Below, in pieces: positions 4,955 to 5,743 of a stretch of DNA of 5,743 nucleotides. Under the pieces are notes generated by a model. The model did no database searches, was not told the origin of the DNA, and saw nothing but the letters and a program-made list of their open reading frames with translations. The stretch spans positions 1-5,743 of the forward strand of contig JALOQT010000075.1 in the NCBI GenBank assembly GCA_025453375.1, read 5' to 3'. Position numbers and translations under genes: made by a program. This stretch comes from Phycisphaerales bacterium (GTDB lineage: Bacteria; Planctomycetota; Phycisphaerae; Phycisphaerales; UBA1924). Numbering within the stretch: the stretch's first letter is position 1; the number at the start of each line of letters is the position of its first letter.

Positions 4955-5743
4955 ATGACGACTGGGCGGTTCATCTGGCCACCGGCGGGGCGGCGTGAGG
5001 GGGGCGACCCTGGCGCGGGCGATGCCGCACGCGCTGGGGCGGCTGCACGCGAGGCGGTGCGGGGCGAGCGAGGTGCAGCGCGGGGTGGGGCGCAAGTGTG
5101 GAGTGCAGTCGAGCGGACGTGGATCGGGGTGGTCAGTTCGCCGCTGGAGGCACGACTTCGCGAGGCGGGCCTCAGCGTGACGGGCGTGCTGGAGGGGAGC
5201 GATGCGAGTTGCTGGCGGTGCGGGCATGATGTGGGGCCGCATGAGGTGGATGGGGCGGGGTGCGCTCGATGCCGCGGGATGCGGCTGAATTGGCAGGCGG
5301 CGGTGCGGGTCGGGCCGTATCGATCTGGACCGATTGGCGGGGCAAGCGACGCGAGCGAGGAGGCGGGGCAGCCCTGGGGGACGCCGGCGGCGGTGCGGGT
5401 GGGCGCGGTGCTGGCGGGGGCGATTCGAGAGGTGAAGTACGGCAGGTTTGCCGCGTTGGGGGAGGACCTGGGGCGACGGCTTGGCGTGGCGTGCCGGCGG
5501 CGGCTGATCGATGTGGGGATGGAGGGGGCGATGGTGGTGGTGGTGCCGGTGCCGACGAGCTGGAAGAGGCGGCTGCTGCGGGGGATCGACCACCCGCGGG
5601 TGATCGCGCGGGGCGTGGCGCAGGAGTTGGACTGTGTGATGTGGAGCGGGCTGAGTCGGAGCGAACGGCCGAGCCAGACGCTGCTGGCGGCCAGCGAGCG
5701 TGGCGAGAGCGTGCGAGGCACGATGCGACTGGGGTGGCGAGCG
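4955..5743 (+). CDS. comF: ComF family phosphoribosyltransferase-like protein, 3'-truncated
   Basis: The frame is open from ATG 4955 through the last base (263 codons, no stop). A zinc ribbon is seen at CWRC (C86, C89) and CARC (C103, C106). It is followed by the family's helix AGAIREVKYGRFAALGEDLG (154-173), then VVVVPVPTSWKRRLLRGID (194-212), and LSRSERPSQTLL...RGESVRGTMRL (233-259), which are typical ComF features. The PRPP loop (usually VDDVxTTG) should lie just past the window. ComF is needed for DNA uptake in competent bacteria such as Bacillus; in other phyla its role is less clear, and competence is not implied here. The first 80 residues are longer than usual before the zinc ribbon, and residues 11-46 are Gly/Ala/Arg-rich, so a later start is possible. 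The leaderless promoter spacing supports 4955. Confidence 0.88.
   Translation, partial: MTTGRFIWPPAGRREGGDPGAGDAARAGAAAREAVRGERGAARGGAQVWSAVERTWIGVVSSPLEARLREAGLSVTGVLEGSDASCWRCGHDVGPHEVDGAGCARCRGMRLNWQAAVRVGPYRSGPIGGASDASEEAGQPWGTPAAVRVGAVLAGAIREVKYGRFAALGEDLGRRLGVACRRRLIDVGMEGAMVVVVPVPTSWKRRLLRGIDHPRVIARGVAQELDCVMWSGLSRSERPSQTLLAASERGESVRGTMRLGWRA

Noticed and set aside
4861..5721. Antisense open frame of 286 codons (and another at 4892-5593)
   Set aside because: It lies opposite the ComF frame, which has clear zinc-ribbon and PRTase motifs. The antisense product is a Pro/Arg/Ser/His-rich composition typical of a GC-rich shadow.

Overview
The window is GC-rich (roughly two thirds G+C by eye) and all its genes read on the + strand. 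It most likely comes from a planctomycete, probably of the Phycisphaerae. The main clue is a large secreted protein ending in a duplicated dockerin-like segment closed by Gly-Cys-Pro, a C-terminus that I associate with that class. Genus and species cannot be named from this stretch.

Layout. (1) 1-1296: C-terminal part of a membrane-anchored 7TM-HD phosphodiesterase (PgpH/YqfF type), cut by the left edge. (2) 1297-1468: a spacer with two short heptamer repeat arrays and a promoter. (3) 1469-2014: an isolated nuoI, the 2x[4Fe-4S] subunit of complex I. (4) 2015-2323: a non-coding stretch with two inverted arrays of an octamer that could form a long hairpin, then a strongly G-run-rich tract, then a promoter. 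(5) 2324-2440: a possible 38-residue, cysteine-rich, cationic small ORF. (6) 2510-4792: a 760-residue secreted protein built from three successive duplications and ending in the dockerin-like pair. (7) 4793-4954: heptamer repeats, a clear intrinsic terminator and a promoter. (8) 4955-5743: a ComF-type phosphoribosyltransferase cut by the right edge. This frame has no stop before the window ends, and the antisense open frames over it are shadows.

The genes do not form one pathway; they look like separate transcription units. The most informative regulatory pattern is that three ATGs (1469, 2324, 4955) each lie exactly 6 nt after a TANNNT hexamer (TATCCT, TAGGCT, TAGGCT). Two of these share the identical 14-mer TTTGTGGTAGGCTG. 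With bacterial -10 geometry the transcript would start at the A of the ATG, so these messages would be leaderless. None has a convincing Shine-Dalgarno sequence. The secreted-protein gene, which is not placed this way, does have one (AAGGAG, 6 nt before a GTG). This suggests that the small ORF and the secreted-protein gene share a transcript, with the small ORF as a leaderless first cistron or leader peptide.
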